From contig CALXOW010000018.1 of NCBI GenBank assembly GCA_944390115.1, positions 1 to 51,380 on the forward strand: a stretch of DNA of 51,380 nucleotides, read 5' to 3'. Every line of letters starts with the position of its first letter. Position 1 is the first letter of the stretch. The stretch is from an uncultured Anaerobiospirillum sp. Lineage in GTDB: Bacteria > Pseudomonadota > Gammaproteobacteria > Enterobacterales > Succinivibrionaceae. Of the stretch, positions 9,272 to 18,339 are shown one piece after another. The notes under the pieces were generated by a model. It ran no database searches. It had not been told where the DNA came from and saw only the letters and a program-made list of their open reading frames with translations. The position numbers were made by a program, and so were the translations under genes.

Positions 9272-9309
9272 AGCAGGGCCCCAGCCATTGGCTGGGGCTC
9301 TGCTCTTTG
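9272..9309 (+). terminator. Hairpin after the large unknown gene
   Basis: A 15-bp stem with one G-T pair (AGCAGGGCCCCAGCC / GGCTGGGGCTCTGCT, loop ATT) lies 26 bases after the stop codon and is followed by CTTT, a weak T-run. It lies between convergent genes. Confidence 0.5.
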
Positions 9310-9416
9310 CGGCGTGGTGCGCCGCCCGACTGTTACTGCTAGCGTGTAGCTCCGACTTGCAGGACTTGCTTATTTGGCCCAATGGCTCATTTTTGCTGTG
9401 CACGCCGGTGCTGTTT

Positions 9417-12077
9417 TTATAGCTCGAGCAATTGCTTGAGCTCATTAAGCCCTTGCATGGTCGAGCTGTTATTTGAGGTAAGCTCAGAGAGCATAGCGCT
9501 GAGCGCTTGGTTTGATTGAGCGATGTCATGCTCAATGGCGCTTGGGGTGACCTGATACTTGGTGATCAGAGCGGCGAGGTCTTGCGCAGCCCGTTCAATT
9601 TCATGTGTGAAGAGGGCCGCCAGTTGCTCTTGCAGCGGGTTGAACCACTTAATCTCAAGCAAGGCTAAAGCTTCTTGTTGGTTGAGCTGTTTTAAGATCT
9701 GCGCTGCCTTTTCTTCGAGTTCAGCTCGTGCTTGCTTGTTTGCCTTTTCCAAATTGCCCTTTTCCTTGAGCAATTTAGCGGCACGGGTCATGGTGTCATT
9801 CAGCTCAGGCAGATTCTTGAGTTCGGCTTTGACTTCGGGCCGCTTGAGCTGGGCGGTAATACCGCTTTTATTCCAAGCATCACCCGCCTCGTTCAAGGCG
9901 GCCACCACGAAATACAGCTCCTTGTCTTCATCGCTTAACGACTCAAGTAAGCTTTGCAACTGAGACTCGCATTCGGCTAAAGGCTGCTCCAAGGCATTGA
10001 GTGCTTCAAGCAGGTCTAGGCAGTAACGCTCTTTGATCAGATCGAGAGGAATGATGTGGCCAGATTGACTAACGATCTTGGTCACTAACTCGCCTTTCTT
10101 GTTTTTCTTGGTTTCGGTTTTAGCATCGACCTTATTTAAAACGGTTAGGCCTTCACTTTGTAAGACTTCAAGATCATCATTAACGAACAAACAGGTCTCA
10201 TAGAGGCGTTGGTAGGCATCATACGGCGCAACAATAAAGCGGTCGGCATGGTTGCTTGCTACCAGCTGCGCAAACAAGGACTTTTGCAGTTCAGGCAAGA
10301 GCTGCATTGGGTGGAGCTCTGACAGCTGAGCTTGCATCTTTTCTGGGGTGAAGTAAGCCTTGAAATCTTCAAGGAAAGCTGTGACCCCTTTGAGGTATTG
10401 GCTTTGCTGAGCTTGCACTTCCGAGTCTGAGTCAAATTGGCCCTTAAGATAGGTGGCAAGGTCGTATCTATTGCGCTGTTGCAAAAGCTCCGGAGTTAAA
10501 GCCACATAATCCTGACTGTCAGTGCTTGAGAAAAGATGGTGCTGTAATTGCGGGAAATAAGGGGTGAAATGCAGCGTAGCAAGCTCACGGGTTGGGATTT
10601 GCCCTAAGGTTAAGCCCGCCAGATCCCAGTGCTCACTTTCTTGAGTGGCGCTCACGTAGCGGGTTAGGTTGAGGTTATAGCCATTTTGGGCTACCTCTTC
10701 TAGGCTAACAGCTCGTGAGAAGTGCGGAATAGAGCTGCGGGTAATGACGGCATCGACTACCTTTTGGATATCTTGCGCGCGCAGTAAATTGTTCTTGCCA
10801 TCCTTGATAAAGCCTTGGGAGGCATCGACCATCAAGATGTCGCGCTCAGTGCGGGTACGCTTGAGCACCATCACGATAGTTGGAATGCCGGTACCAAAGA
10901 AAATGTTAGCGGGTAAACCGATAATAGCGTCGATATGATTGCGCTTGAGCAATTGCTCACGGATCTTGCCTTCTTCGCCGCCTCGGAAGAGCACACCATG
11001 GGGCAGCACAATGGTCATGATGCCATTTTTATTGAGATGGTAGAGGTCATGGAGCAAAAAGGCATAATCAGCCTTGGAGCTAGGGGCTAAACCAAAGCTT
11101 TGGAAGCGTGGGTCAAGCTCCTTATTTTCGTTATCCCATTGCTGCGAATAAGGAGGGTTGGAGACCACGGCATCGACATGCAGCGGCTGGGCGGGCTGAA
11201 GCTTAGCTGCGGCATCAAAGGTGGTCTCAAGCGGCCAATCTTTTTCCAAAGTGTCAGCATTGTTAACCTCAATATTGCCCGGAGCAATGCCGCGCATCAC
11301 TAAGTTCATGCGGGTGAGGTTATAAGTATTAGCCTTAAGTTCTTGGGCATAGTAGTGAATGTTAGAGCGAGGAACGTGGTACTGTTCCAGACTGCTACCC
11401 ATAGTGATCAACAAGGAACCTGAACCACTGGTCGGGTCATAGATCTTCACCTCATTACGATCTTTAAGATGGAAGGCCACAATCTTGGACATAAGCTCTG
11501 AGACTTGATGTGGGGTGTAGAACTCGCCTGCCTTTTTACCGGCGCCAGCGGCAAAATGGCTGATCAAGTACTCATAGACAAAGCCTAGGACATCGTAATT
11601 TTGCTCTTCACTGATTGGGATATCACTGATGATGTTGATGATGCCGCGCAAGGCCTTAGTTTGGGCACCCGCGCTCTCACCGAGCTTTGATAAGCCGGTT
11701 TCCAAGCTCTCAAAGATATTCTCGAACAGTGGCTTGTGCACATGGTAGAGACTGCGATTAAAGGCCGAAATCGCTGTGCTGACTGATTCAACACTGAAAT
11801 TGTTATGAGGGTTGCACCAAGATGAGAACAGGTCTTGGTAGCGAATGCAATAGCCCAAGCTTTGGCGCACCATATCAACGGTGGGCTTGTCTTGGTCAAA
11901 CTCACTGATGGAATCGTCATCCCAGCCTTGATCGTACAGGAAAAGCTCCTCGTTGTTGGAGAGGTACATATAGAACATCAGGCCTAAGATGTAGTCCTTG
12001 TACTCATAGGCTTCGATTTTGGAGCGCAGAGTATCAGCGGAGGACCAGATTTTGGCAGCGAGTTGTTGCTTATTCAT
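9417..12077 (-). CDS. hsdM: Type I restriction-modification system methyltransferase subunit (HsdM)
   Basis: N6-adenine DNA methyltransferase subunit of the type I complex. The N-terminal HsdM helical domain (MNKQQLAAKIW..., 1-170) is followed by the SAM-binding motif DPTSGSGS (214-221) and the catalytic NPPY (307-310). At 886 residues it is much longer than E. coli HsdM (about 530). The extra C-terminal 350 residues are helical and charged (likely coiled coil) and probably contact DNA or partner subunits. It is the last gene of the hsdS-hsdR-hsdM unit, 54 bases after hsdR, with AAGG ahead of the ATG. Intact as far as can be read. Confidence 0.93.
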   Translation of the reverse strand: MNKQQLAAKIWSSADTLRSKIEAYEYKDYILGLMFYMYLSNNEELFLYDQGWDDDSISEFDQDKPTVDMVRQSLGYCIRYQDLFSSWCNPHNNFSVESVSTAISAFNRSLYHVHKPLFENIFESLETGLSKLGESAGAQTKALRGIINIISDIPISEEQNYDVLGFVYEYLISHFAAGAGKKAGEFYTPHQVSELMSKIVAFHLKDRNEVKIYDPTSGSGSLLITMGSSLEQYHVPRSNIHYYAQELKANTYNLTRMNLVMRGIAPGNIEVNNADTLEKDWPLETTFDAAAKLQPAQPLHVDAVVSNPPYSQQWDNENKELDPRFQSFGLAPSSKADYAFLLHDLYHLNKNGIMTIVLPHGVLFRGGEEGKIREQLLKRNHIDAIIGLPANIFFGTGIPTIVMVLKRTRTERDILMVDASQGFIKDGKNNLLRAQDIQKVVDAVITRSSIPHFSRAVSLEEVAQNGYNLNLTRYVSATQESEHWDLAGLTLGQIPTRELATLHFTPYFPQLQHHLFSSTDSQDYVALTPELLQQRNRYDLATYLKGQFDSDSEVQAQQSQYLKGVTAFLEDFKAYFTPEKMQAQLSELHPMQLLPELQKSLFAQLVASNHADRFIVAPYDAYQRLYETCLFVNDDLEVLQSEGLTVLNKVDAKTETKKNKKGELVTKIVSQSGHIIPLDLIKERYCLDLLEALNALEQPLAECESQLQSLLESLSDEDKELYFVVAALNEAGDAWNKSGITAQLKRPEVKAELKNLPELNDTMTRAAKLLKEKGNLEKANKQARAELEEKAAQILKQLNQQEALALLEIKWFNPLQEQLAALFTHEIERAAQDLAALITKYQVTPSAIEHDIAQSNQALSAMLSELTSNNSSTMQGLNELKQLLEL

Positions 12078-12131
12078 AAGATTGACCTTAACAGAGAAAA
12101 GGGGAGTGGTTTAGGCTAAATGAGCAGGACA

Positions 12132-15100
12132 TTAAGGCTCAAGACGATACTCTCCATCAGATAATAAGAATGGCCGCACATGTTGGCGCAAATGCGCTTT
12201 TACCAGTGGAGGACTCAGTTTGCGGTGCTCGTGACTTTCCAGATAATTTCGGGCCTGCGCCACATTGCATTCGTTGATTAAAGCTTTGTAGTCAGGATTT
12301 TGATCGAGCAGCTTTTCTGGTAAGCGCTGCTTGAGTAAGGAGCGCAGTTTGGGCTCATTTAAACCCAAGGTCTGGGCGAAAGCATGGACGTTGTCGTCGT
12401 AGTCGCGTTGGAGATAGTCTGTGATGTAGTCCCGGAAAGTCTTATCAGTATCGGGATCGATCTTGAGATCACCGCTTTCAATGTCGCTTAAGAATAAGGT
12501 TGCCGCCTTTTGCTCCTCTTGTGTGAGGTAGGCAAAAGTTTGGTGCAGCTCTTGACGGGCGCTTTCGATCTGCGCACTTTCAGCCCGATCGAGCAAACGC
12601 TTTAAGTACTTGGTAAAGCGGCTATTCATGTAGTCAGTGTCGATCTTGCCGCTATCGATCGAGGTGATGTAGCCTTCAAGGTCGTAGGGGACATCACCGT
12701 CTTTTTCGCTGTTCTGATGATCTCCTCCCAGCACCGCCAAGAGGTCTTGTGAACGCGTGACCAGCATGGTGTAAAGGTGCTCATTGAGGTAATCGTCTTG
12801 CAGCTCATCTAAAGACGGATTCTCACACTCACTGGTTGTGGTTGTAGCGGCGCTCTTAGCGCTAGCAACAGATGTTGTCTCGGTGCCATCAACTGTGCTC
12901 AATGAAGGAAGCTCGTCCCAAGTGAGACCTTGGATGCGCGCCGCACGCAGTGCTTGATTGAGCATATTGAAATGCTTAACAAACTGTTGGCGCTTGGTCT
13001 CATCTTCAGGTAGCTTGCTCCAATCTACCTCGCCTGCTTCGTTGGTAAAGAGTTTTTTGAGCTGTTTAAAGGCAGCTTGAGCTTTACAGGCGTGCTTTTG
13101 TTTGCTTTCGACAAAGAGACCTAAAGGACGATCCCCAGAGTACAGTTTTACCGCTGCCTCAATGTTGCGCTTCATGGTGTAGGGCTTGCGGTAGTATTTG
13201 ATGATACCAAAGGGCTTATCTGCATCGAACAGTCGGTTGGTGCGCGAGAAAGCTTGAATAATGCTCTCGTAAATTAAGACCTTATCGAGGTACAAGGTGT
13301 TAAGCCACGGCGAGTCAAAGCCAGTGAGCATTTGATCGACCACAATGAGCAAATCAAGCTGCTTGGCTGGAGTAAGCTCAACTTGGCAGTAAGGCCCTTT
13401 ATGTGCTAGCCGTGCGGCCACATCGCGCTTAAAGTCGGCAAAGGTTGGGATAGAAAAATTGGTGTCGTAGCGCTGGTTGTAGTCAGCAAGGAAGCGTTTC
13501 ATACCCCATTCCTTGTTCAGTGCATGCTCGACATTATCGTTATCGATGCTGGAATCAAACAGGCAGGTAACCTTAAGCTCGGGATAATCTCTAAAAAGCT
13601 CATAATATTCCAAAGCCTCAGAGATGCTGGAGGTGGCAAGAAGGGCATGAAATTTATGGCCGACACTGAGGCGCGGAAATTCCTGCACGATGTCGCTCAC
13701 GACCGCCTGTTGGTGAGCGGTGGTACGGTACTGGCTCGTGGGCAGAAAGTCTTCAATGCCATCAAAAGGACGGCCAGCCTCATCAACGCCACCGACCATA
13801 GGCACATCGTTCAGATAGTGCAGATAGACTGCCTTCTTTTGGGGATCGCCTAAGGCTTCACTAAGCGATGAAGCTTTAGCTTGGTCTAAAGCCACTACCT
13901 CGCGCACTGCGCTTGGTTTGAAGGTGGCGACTTGATAGCAGTCAAAGCCCAAGACATTGTGATCGCGAATGCCATCGGCGATGCTATAGCGATGAAGCTC
14001 ATTGCCAAACAGTGCGGCGGTAGTCAGCTCCTTTTTCTTATTTTCATCGTGGATCGGCGTGCCGGTAAAGCCAAAGAAAATGGCATGAGGAAAAGTTCGG
14101 CGGATTTGGTAGCTCATCTCACCGAAGTTAGAACGGTGGCACTCATCGACGATGATGACTAAGCGCTTAGTCTTCAGCGTACGGGCATAGCGCTCACTTA
14201 GCACATAACTACCAATACCATCAGCACTGGCTGTGCCATCGTTCTTATCAGCGCTAGGTAGGCGCAAGCGGCTGAGTTTTTGGATTGAGGTGACGATTAA
14301 ACGATCATCATAGTGCTCACTCAGTAGCAGCCTGATTAAGTCAGCAGTACTATCCGTTCCTTGGACGCTTTCACTATCCAAGGCAAAGCCTCGGTATTCG
14401 TTTAAGCTTTGGGTTCCCAGTTCAATGCGGTCGACTAAGAAGATTACCTTGTCGGCATCTCCTGAGGAGGCAATCAGTTGGGCTGATTTAAATGAGGTCA
14501 TAGTCTTGCCCGAGCCGGTGGTGTGCCAGATATAGCCACCGTGCTGAGGATGGGCTACTTCCTCATGATTAAGTTTAGGGAAGATCTCGCGTACCACCTT
14601 GGCGATGGCATCGGCAGCATAAAATTGGTAGCTGCGCATGACCTTAAGCGTCCAATCGCGCGGATTAGCGCTAGCGGACTTATCGGCTACTGTGTAAAAG
14701 CCTACCAGCTGATGTGCCATAGGAATGGAGAGCAGAGATTTGATCATTTCACGCCAATCAGTGACCGGCTCATTGTTGAAATCAGCCCATTGGAAGTAGA
14801 ACTCGCGGCGAAAGGTACCATCAGAGCCGGGATTGGCAAAGTACAAGGTTTGATCAGGTGTCATCGCGACAAAAACTTGAATCAGGGAAAAGAGATTTCC
14901 CCGAAACAGGTTTTCGCGCGAGTAGCGCTCGATTTGGTTGCACGCTTGACTTACGGGTATGCCGCTCCGTTTAAGCTCGATGTGAATCACGGGCATGCCG
15001 TTGATGAGTAAAAGCAAGTCACCCCGGCGCTGGGACAACAAGTCTCCAGCGGCATCAAAGCGTGGTTGTCGTACAATCTGATAGCGGCTTTGTCCCGCAG

Positions 15101-15446
15101 CAATCTCAGTGCGACTGTAGATTTTAAGCGCGACTTCATGCCCTAGGTGAGCCACATCATCAGGATTGTCGCGCTTGAGCAAGACGCTGCCACCATTGAT
15201 GAACTCATTGAGGGCGCAGGGATAGCGAGCTTCACGGATTTTGGTTAAGAGCTGTTGCTTTTCCGTGGCGGTCAATGGGCAGTAGTTGAGATGATCCTCA
15301 TCGCAATTGTTGTCAAAGAGGATCTGGGCCCAGTTGTCGATAAGGGCAGCCTCATCAACGTAGGATAAGACTTCTTCCCAGCCATAGCGCCGCAGCTGAG
15401 TAATTACAGCTTCTTCAAAGTCGCTTTCTTTAGCAAAGATCGTCAT
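12132..15446 (-). CDS. hsdR: Type I restriction endonuclease motor subunit (HsdR)
   Basis: ATP-dependent translocase and nuclease subunit, 1104 residues, a full-length HsdR. The N-terminal nuclease active site reads D143...E157-L-K159 (GMPVIHIELKRSG). The helicase motifs are Walker A TTGSGKT (309-315), the DEAD-like DECHRS (434-439) and FGFTGTP, followed by the second RecA domain with LLIVVDQMLTGFDSPWLNTLYLDK-type motifs V/VI and a C-terminal helical region. It lies between hsdS (43 bases upstream) and hsdM (54 bases downstream), so the three form one transcription unit. No frameshift or missing motif was seen, so restriction activity is plausible. Confidence 0.95.
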   Translation of the reverse strand: MTIFAKESDFEEAVITQLRRYGWEEVLSYVDEAALIDNWAQILFDNNCDEDHLNYCPLTATEKQQLLTKIREARYPCALNEFINGGSVLLKRDNPDDVAHLGHEVALKIYSRTEIAAGQSRYQIVRQPRFDAAGDLLSQRRGDLLLLINGMPVIHIELKRSGIPVSQACNQIERYSRENLFRGNLFSLIQVFVAMTPDQTLYFANPGSDGTFRREFYFQWADFNNEPVTDWREMIKSLLSIPMAHQLVGFYTVADKSASANPRDWTLKVMRSYQFYAADAIAKVVREIFPKLNHEEVAHPQHGGYIWHTTGSGKTMTSFKSAQLIASSGDADKVIFLVDRIELGTQSLNEYRGFALDSESVQGTDSTADLIRLLLSEHYDDRLIVTSIQKLSRLRLPSADKNDGTASADGIGSYVLSERYARTLKTKRLVIIVDECHRSNFGEMSYQIRRTFPHAIFFGFTGTPIHDENKKKELTTAALFGNELHRYSIADGIRDHNVLGFDCYQVATFKPSAVREVVALDQAKASSLSEALGDPQKKAVYLHYLNDVPMVGGVDEAGRPFDGIEDFLPTSQYRTTAHQQAVVSDIVQEFPRLSVGHKFHALLATSSISEALEYYELFRDYPELKVTCLFDSSIDNDNVEHALNKEWGMKRFLADYNQRYDTNFSIPTFADFKRDVAARLAHKGPYCQVELTPAKQLDLLIVVDQMLTGFDSPWLNTLYLDKVLIYESIIQAFSRTNRLFDADKPFGIIKYYRKPYTMKRNIEAAVKLYSGDRPLGLFVESKQKHACKAQAAFKQLKKLFTNEAGEVDWSKLPEDETKRQQFVKHFNMLNQALRAARIQGLTWDELPSLSTVDGTETTSVASAKSAATTTTSECENPSLDELQDDYLNEHLYTMLVTRSQDLLAVLGGDHQNSEKDGDVPYDLEGYITSIDSGKIDTDYMNSRFTKYLKRLLDRAESAQIESARQELHQTFAYLTQEEQKAATLFLSDIESGDLKIDPDTDKTFRDYITDYLQRDYDDNVHAFAQTLGLNEPKLRSLLKQRLPEKLLDQNPDYKALINECNVAQARNYLESHEHRKLSPPLVKAHLRQHVRPFLLSDGEYRLEP

Positions 15447-15489
15447 GACTTACCCCAAAATCCACAGGTACAAAACAGCTAAAGCACCC

Positions 15490-16869
15490 CTAAACGAACA
15501 TCTGCTCCAGCAAAGCCTTTTTGAGCTGTTCAAGCTTCTCAATCTTGGACCGCTGCAGCGCTAAACGCTCATCTAAGGCCTGGAAGAAAGCCCCAATCCG
15601 CTCTTGCTCGGCAAGTGAAGGTATTAGCAGATACATAACTTCCATCTGTTTGCCAGATACTTCTTTGAACGTCGAACCGCCGCCAACGTTTTCGCCGTAG
15701 GCCTTTAATTGGTTAGTACATGAAAAAATAAAGTATGAGTCAAGTAACTTAGGGTTAGGAACTATGGATTGAAATCCCTGATTGGTCGTGCTCGGTGTTG
15801 TCAATATGGCTGTTTTGCCAATGCCAGCGCGTGAGGTAAAAAGCACAGTTCCTTGGGGCAGGAGCTTGGCTGAGCTTTGTTCAACGCCTTGTTGGGTAAT
15901 TTGCCTCTCGCTATGACTGACGAAAACTTGATCGCCCAATTCAGCTGGAGTAAACCAGTTGATGGAACCGTCCCAATAAGCCTTGATTGATGTGGATGGC
16001 GTGCCCCCACCAATAATTTGTGCAAGATCACGTAGTTGGCGTTGTTGCCAAGGCTCAGTGAACCCATCAAAGCGCAGGCGAGGAACGTCCTCACCTTCTT
16101 GTGGGAACATCTGCTCCAGCATGCTGGTCTTGAGCTGGGTCAGCTTTTCAAGCTGCGCCCGGTTGAGGCTTAGGTTACGGTCAAGCTCCTTGAACAGCGC
16201 GCCAATGCGTTGCTGTACAGCTAAAGATGGTACTGGAACAAGCATTTGTAATAGAGTCTCTTGAGTAATCCCTTTGACTGTTGAGCCTCTGCCGTATGCT
16301 TGCAATTCACCTGATGAGGCATGGAGGAAGTAGAGAAGATACCATGGATCAACTTTTGTTAAATTAGGTACTAATGCCCTTAGATCCTGATTTATAGCAG
16401 TATCTTTCGTTGCAAGAGCAATCTTTCCTACCCCGATATGCATGCCGACTAAAATCGAGCCTGCTTTAGCTAATTTAGAGCTACTATTTTTTAAACCGAG
16501 TTCAGAAATAAAATCAGATGTAGTCGTGAGCAGGTTAGATGTAATGTCTTTTGTAGTTGCCCACTGTATATCACCGTTCCAATATTCTGGAACATTGGTT
16601 GGTGGTGTACCTCCAGAAAACGAATCCTCAATAAGCTCTGAAAGCTGAACACTTGAAACATTGCCATTCCCGTTTTGGTAGTTTAAGTAAAACAGCTTGG
16701 ACACTGATGCCCTAGCTCTATTTAAGTCATCCTTAGCTTCAGGAGCTTGAGATAATACGGTGGCTTCCTCATGCGCCATCATCTGCTCCAAGGGCAGAAT
16801 GTCTTCTTGATTGGCGGAGCGTGCGGGGCGGGCGCTGCCTGATTTAGCTTGGGCGTGAGGCTTGGTCAT
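15490..16869 (-). CDS. hsdS: Type I restriction-modification specificity subunit (HsdS)
   Basis: Sequence-recognition subunit with two target-recognition domains. Each begins with the usual GGTP motif (GGTPPTNVPEYWNGDIQW near residue 86; GGGTPSTSIKAYWDGSINW near 285). They are separated and closed by two copies of a conserved helical spacer (QQRIGALFKELDRNLSLNRAQLEKL... and QERIGAFFQALDERLALQRSKIEKL...), each ending LLEQMF or MLEQMF. It has 459 residues if the second ATG (16869, AGGA upstream) is used; an in-frame ATG at 16887 has no ribosome site. It is the first gene of the operon, whereas the other subunits more often come first. The recognition sequence cannot be read from the protein. 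Confidence 0.93.
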   Translation of the reverse strand: MTKPHAQAKSGSARPARSANQEDILPLEQMMAHEEATVLSQAPEAKDDLNRARASVSKLFYLNYQNGNGNVSSVQLSELIEDSFSGGTPPTNVPEYWNGDIQWATTKDITSNLLTTTSDFISELGLKNSSSKLAKAGSILVGMHIGVGKIALATKDTAINQDLRALVPNLTKVDPWYLLYFLHASSGELQAYGRGSTVKGITQETLLQMLVPVPSLAVQQRIGALFKELDRNLSLNRAQLEKLTQLKTSMLEQMFPQEGEDVPRLRFDGFTEPWQQRQLRDLAQIIGGGTPSTSIKAYWDGSINWFTPAELGDQVFVSHSERQITQQGVEQSSAKLLPQGTVLFTSRAGIGKTAILTTPSTTNQGFQSIVPNPKLLDSYFIFSCTNQLKAYGENVGGGSTFKEVSGKQMEVMYLLIPSLAEQERIGAFFQALDERLALQRSKIEKLEQLKKALLEQMFV

Positions 16870-17461
16870 GGCTTTGGTTCCTATCATTGCACAGCCTGGC
16901 TCTAAAGATAACCAGCGCTATTGGTAACTAGCATAAAGTTTAAACTGTTGACCTTAAAAAGGCAATGACCTTACGCCAAATGACTTATTTATGCTGCTTG
17001 GGTGAGCAGGTACTGCTTTTGGTAGGTGGATCTGTGGGCAGGTGCGGGCGAGATTTTGCGAGCTGGGTGGCAAAATTGTAGCTAGGTACAGCGCTGAGCT
17101 GGCTAGGTACTTTCGCTGCGCTGTAAAGTCCCGTACAATTTGGAACCTGTGACGGTCTGGTCACGATGACTTTGCCTAATGAGATGATTGGCAATTTCTC
17201 AAAAAGTTCCCGGCGTGCGGGACATTATCGTGACTGTTGAGCCAATCTGGGCGCCATCGCATATTTTTGCCATTTTGTGGCAAATTTATCGGTTTTATGC
17301 GCCAGTGAGGTCTTGCCGTTCCTAGCGGAGCAAGGTACAGTACTACTAAATTTGGTGCTTGCGCTAAAAATAGTGCAATGCAAGCGCAGTGCCATATTAA
17401 GTTTTTGTGTGTAGTTTTGCTATTAAGAGCCTAAATAGACCCTATTAGCAAGGAGAATGGA
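16870..17461. other. Intergenic region between hsdS and the DUF305 gene
   Basis: A divergent promoter region of about 590 bases with no supported gene. GCTAGGTAC occurs twice about 21-25 bases apart (around 17083-17110), each followed by a GCGCTG-like element. AAGGAG lies 6 bases before the DUF305 start codon. Confidence 0.4.
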
Positions 17462-18199
17462 ATGCATCAGAGTGTTTTAGCCGCGACCTTTGTGGCTGTG
17501 AGCGCTTTCGTCTTAGGTGGTTGCTCGAACTCGGGCGAAGACGAAATGAGTTCAAGTCATAGTGCGGCCCAGCATGAGGAAGTAAACGCTATGCATGATG
17601 CCATGCTCTCCGACCCAGAGTTATTAGCCCATGTCGACCAGGACTGGGAGCGCGACTATCTTGCTTTAATGGGCCCGATGCATGAGGGCATGATGGATGC
17701 CCTGCGCAGCGATGATCCAGATATCGGTTTTGTCTTAGGCATGATCCCTCATCATGAGGGCGCCATTGCCATGGCTCAAGTTGAGCTCAAGTACGGTACC
17801 GATCCTCAAGTGCGCTCCTTTGCTCAGGCTATTATCGATTCGCAGCAGCCGGAAATTGACATGATGCGCGCCTTCTTAAAGGATCAAGGTGTCGATCCTG
17901 ACAACTTACCTCCAAAGGGCAGCCCAAAGTGGGAAAGCCAGTATCTGCGTTCGACCATGCCAATGCACGACTTTATGCTGCGTGCCATTGTTCATGATTA
18001 CAACGACCCTGATGTCGGTTTTATCGTGGGCATGATCCCGCACCATGAAGGTGCCTTAGCGATGGCTGATTTTGTCTTAAAGCATGGTAAGAATGCCGAG
18101 ATTAAGGCACTGGCGCTCTCCATCATCAATGAACAACAGATGGAGATCAGCCAGTTCCAGCAGTACTTGGTCGATCACAAGATCAAGACCCCACGCTAA
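17462..18199 (+). CDS. DUF305 lipoprotein with two DUF305 domains
   Basis: Predicted envelope lipoprotein of 245 residues. The N-terminal signal ends in the lipobox LGGC, with the lipidated Cys at 21. Two DUF305 domains follow (about 60-140 and 155-240), both carrying the family core GMIPHHEGAxAMA and a later QQxEI. The His pairs and Met-rich surroundings resemble copper-associated members of this ferritin-like helical family, so metal binding in the periplasm is plausible but not shown. The domains are an internal duplication of the whole gene unit. ATG 17462 is preceded by AAGGAG. It is a single gene convergent with the membrane/kinase gene. Confidence 0.88.
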   Translation: MHQSVLAATFVAVSAFVLGGCSNSGEDEMSSSHSAAQHEEVNAMHDAMLSDPELLAHVDQDWERDYLALMGPMHEGMMDALRSDDPDIGFVLGMIPHHEGAIAMAQVELKYGTDPQVRSFAQAIIDSQQPEIDMMRAFLKDQGVDPDNLPPKGSPKWESQYLRSTMPMHDFMLRAIVHDYNDPDVGFIVGMIPHHEGALAMADFVLKHGKNAEIKALALSIINEQQMEISQFQQYLVDHKIKTPR

Positions 18200-18202
18200 A
18201 GA

Positions 18203-18316
18203 TTGCTGATCTTTAGAGATTTGTGATCTTTAAAGATTGGTGAACTTTGGGTCGGCTATGCGCTGGCCTCTCAGCCGCAGGCCTGCTTGCCCTCATGGAG
18301 CAAGCGAGCCTGCGGA
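18203..18316. repeat. AT-rich GATCTTTA repeats and a long hairpin between convergent genes
   Basis: After the DUF305 stop codon, AAAGATTGCTGATCTTT and GATCTTTAAAGATT form short dyads (18203-18240). A stronger hairpin then pairs CCGCAGGC (18275-18282) with GCCTGCGG (18308-18315), and internally GCTTGC with GCAAGC. It has no T-run, but it lies at the meeting point of two convergent genes and may stabilise or end both messages. Confidence 0.6.
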
Positions 18317-18339
18317 TGATGCGTTATTGGGCACTGGAA

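Noticed and set aside
15490-16869. Phase-variable hsdS inversion system
   Set aside because: No second hsdS fragment, inverted repeat pair or recombinase was found in the window.
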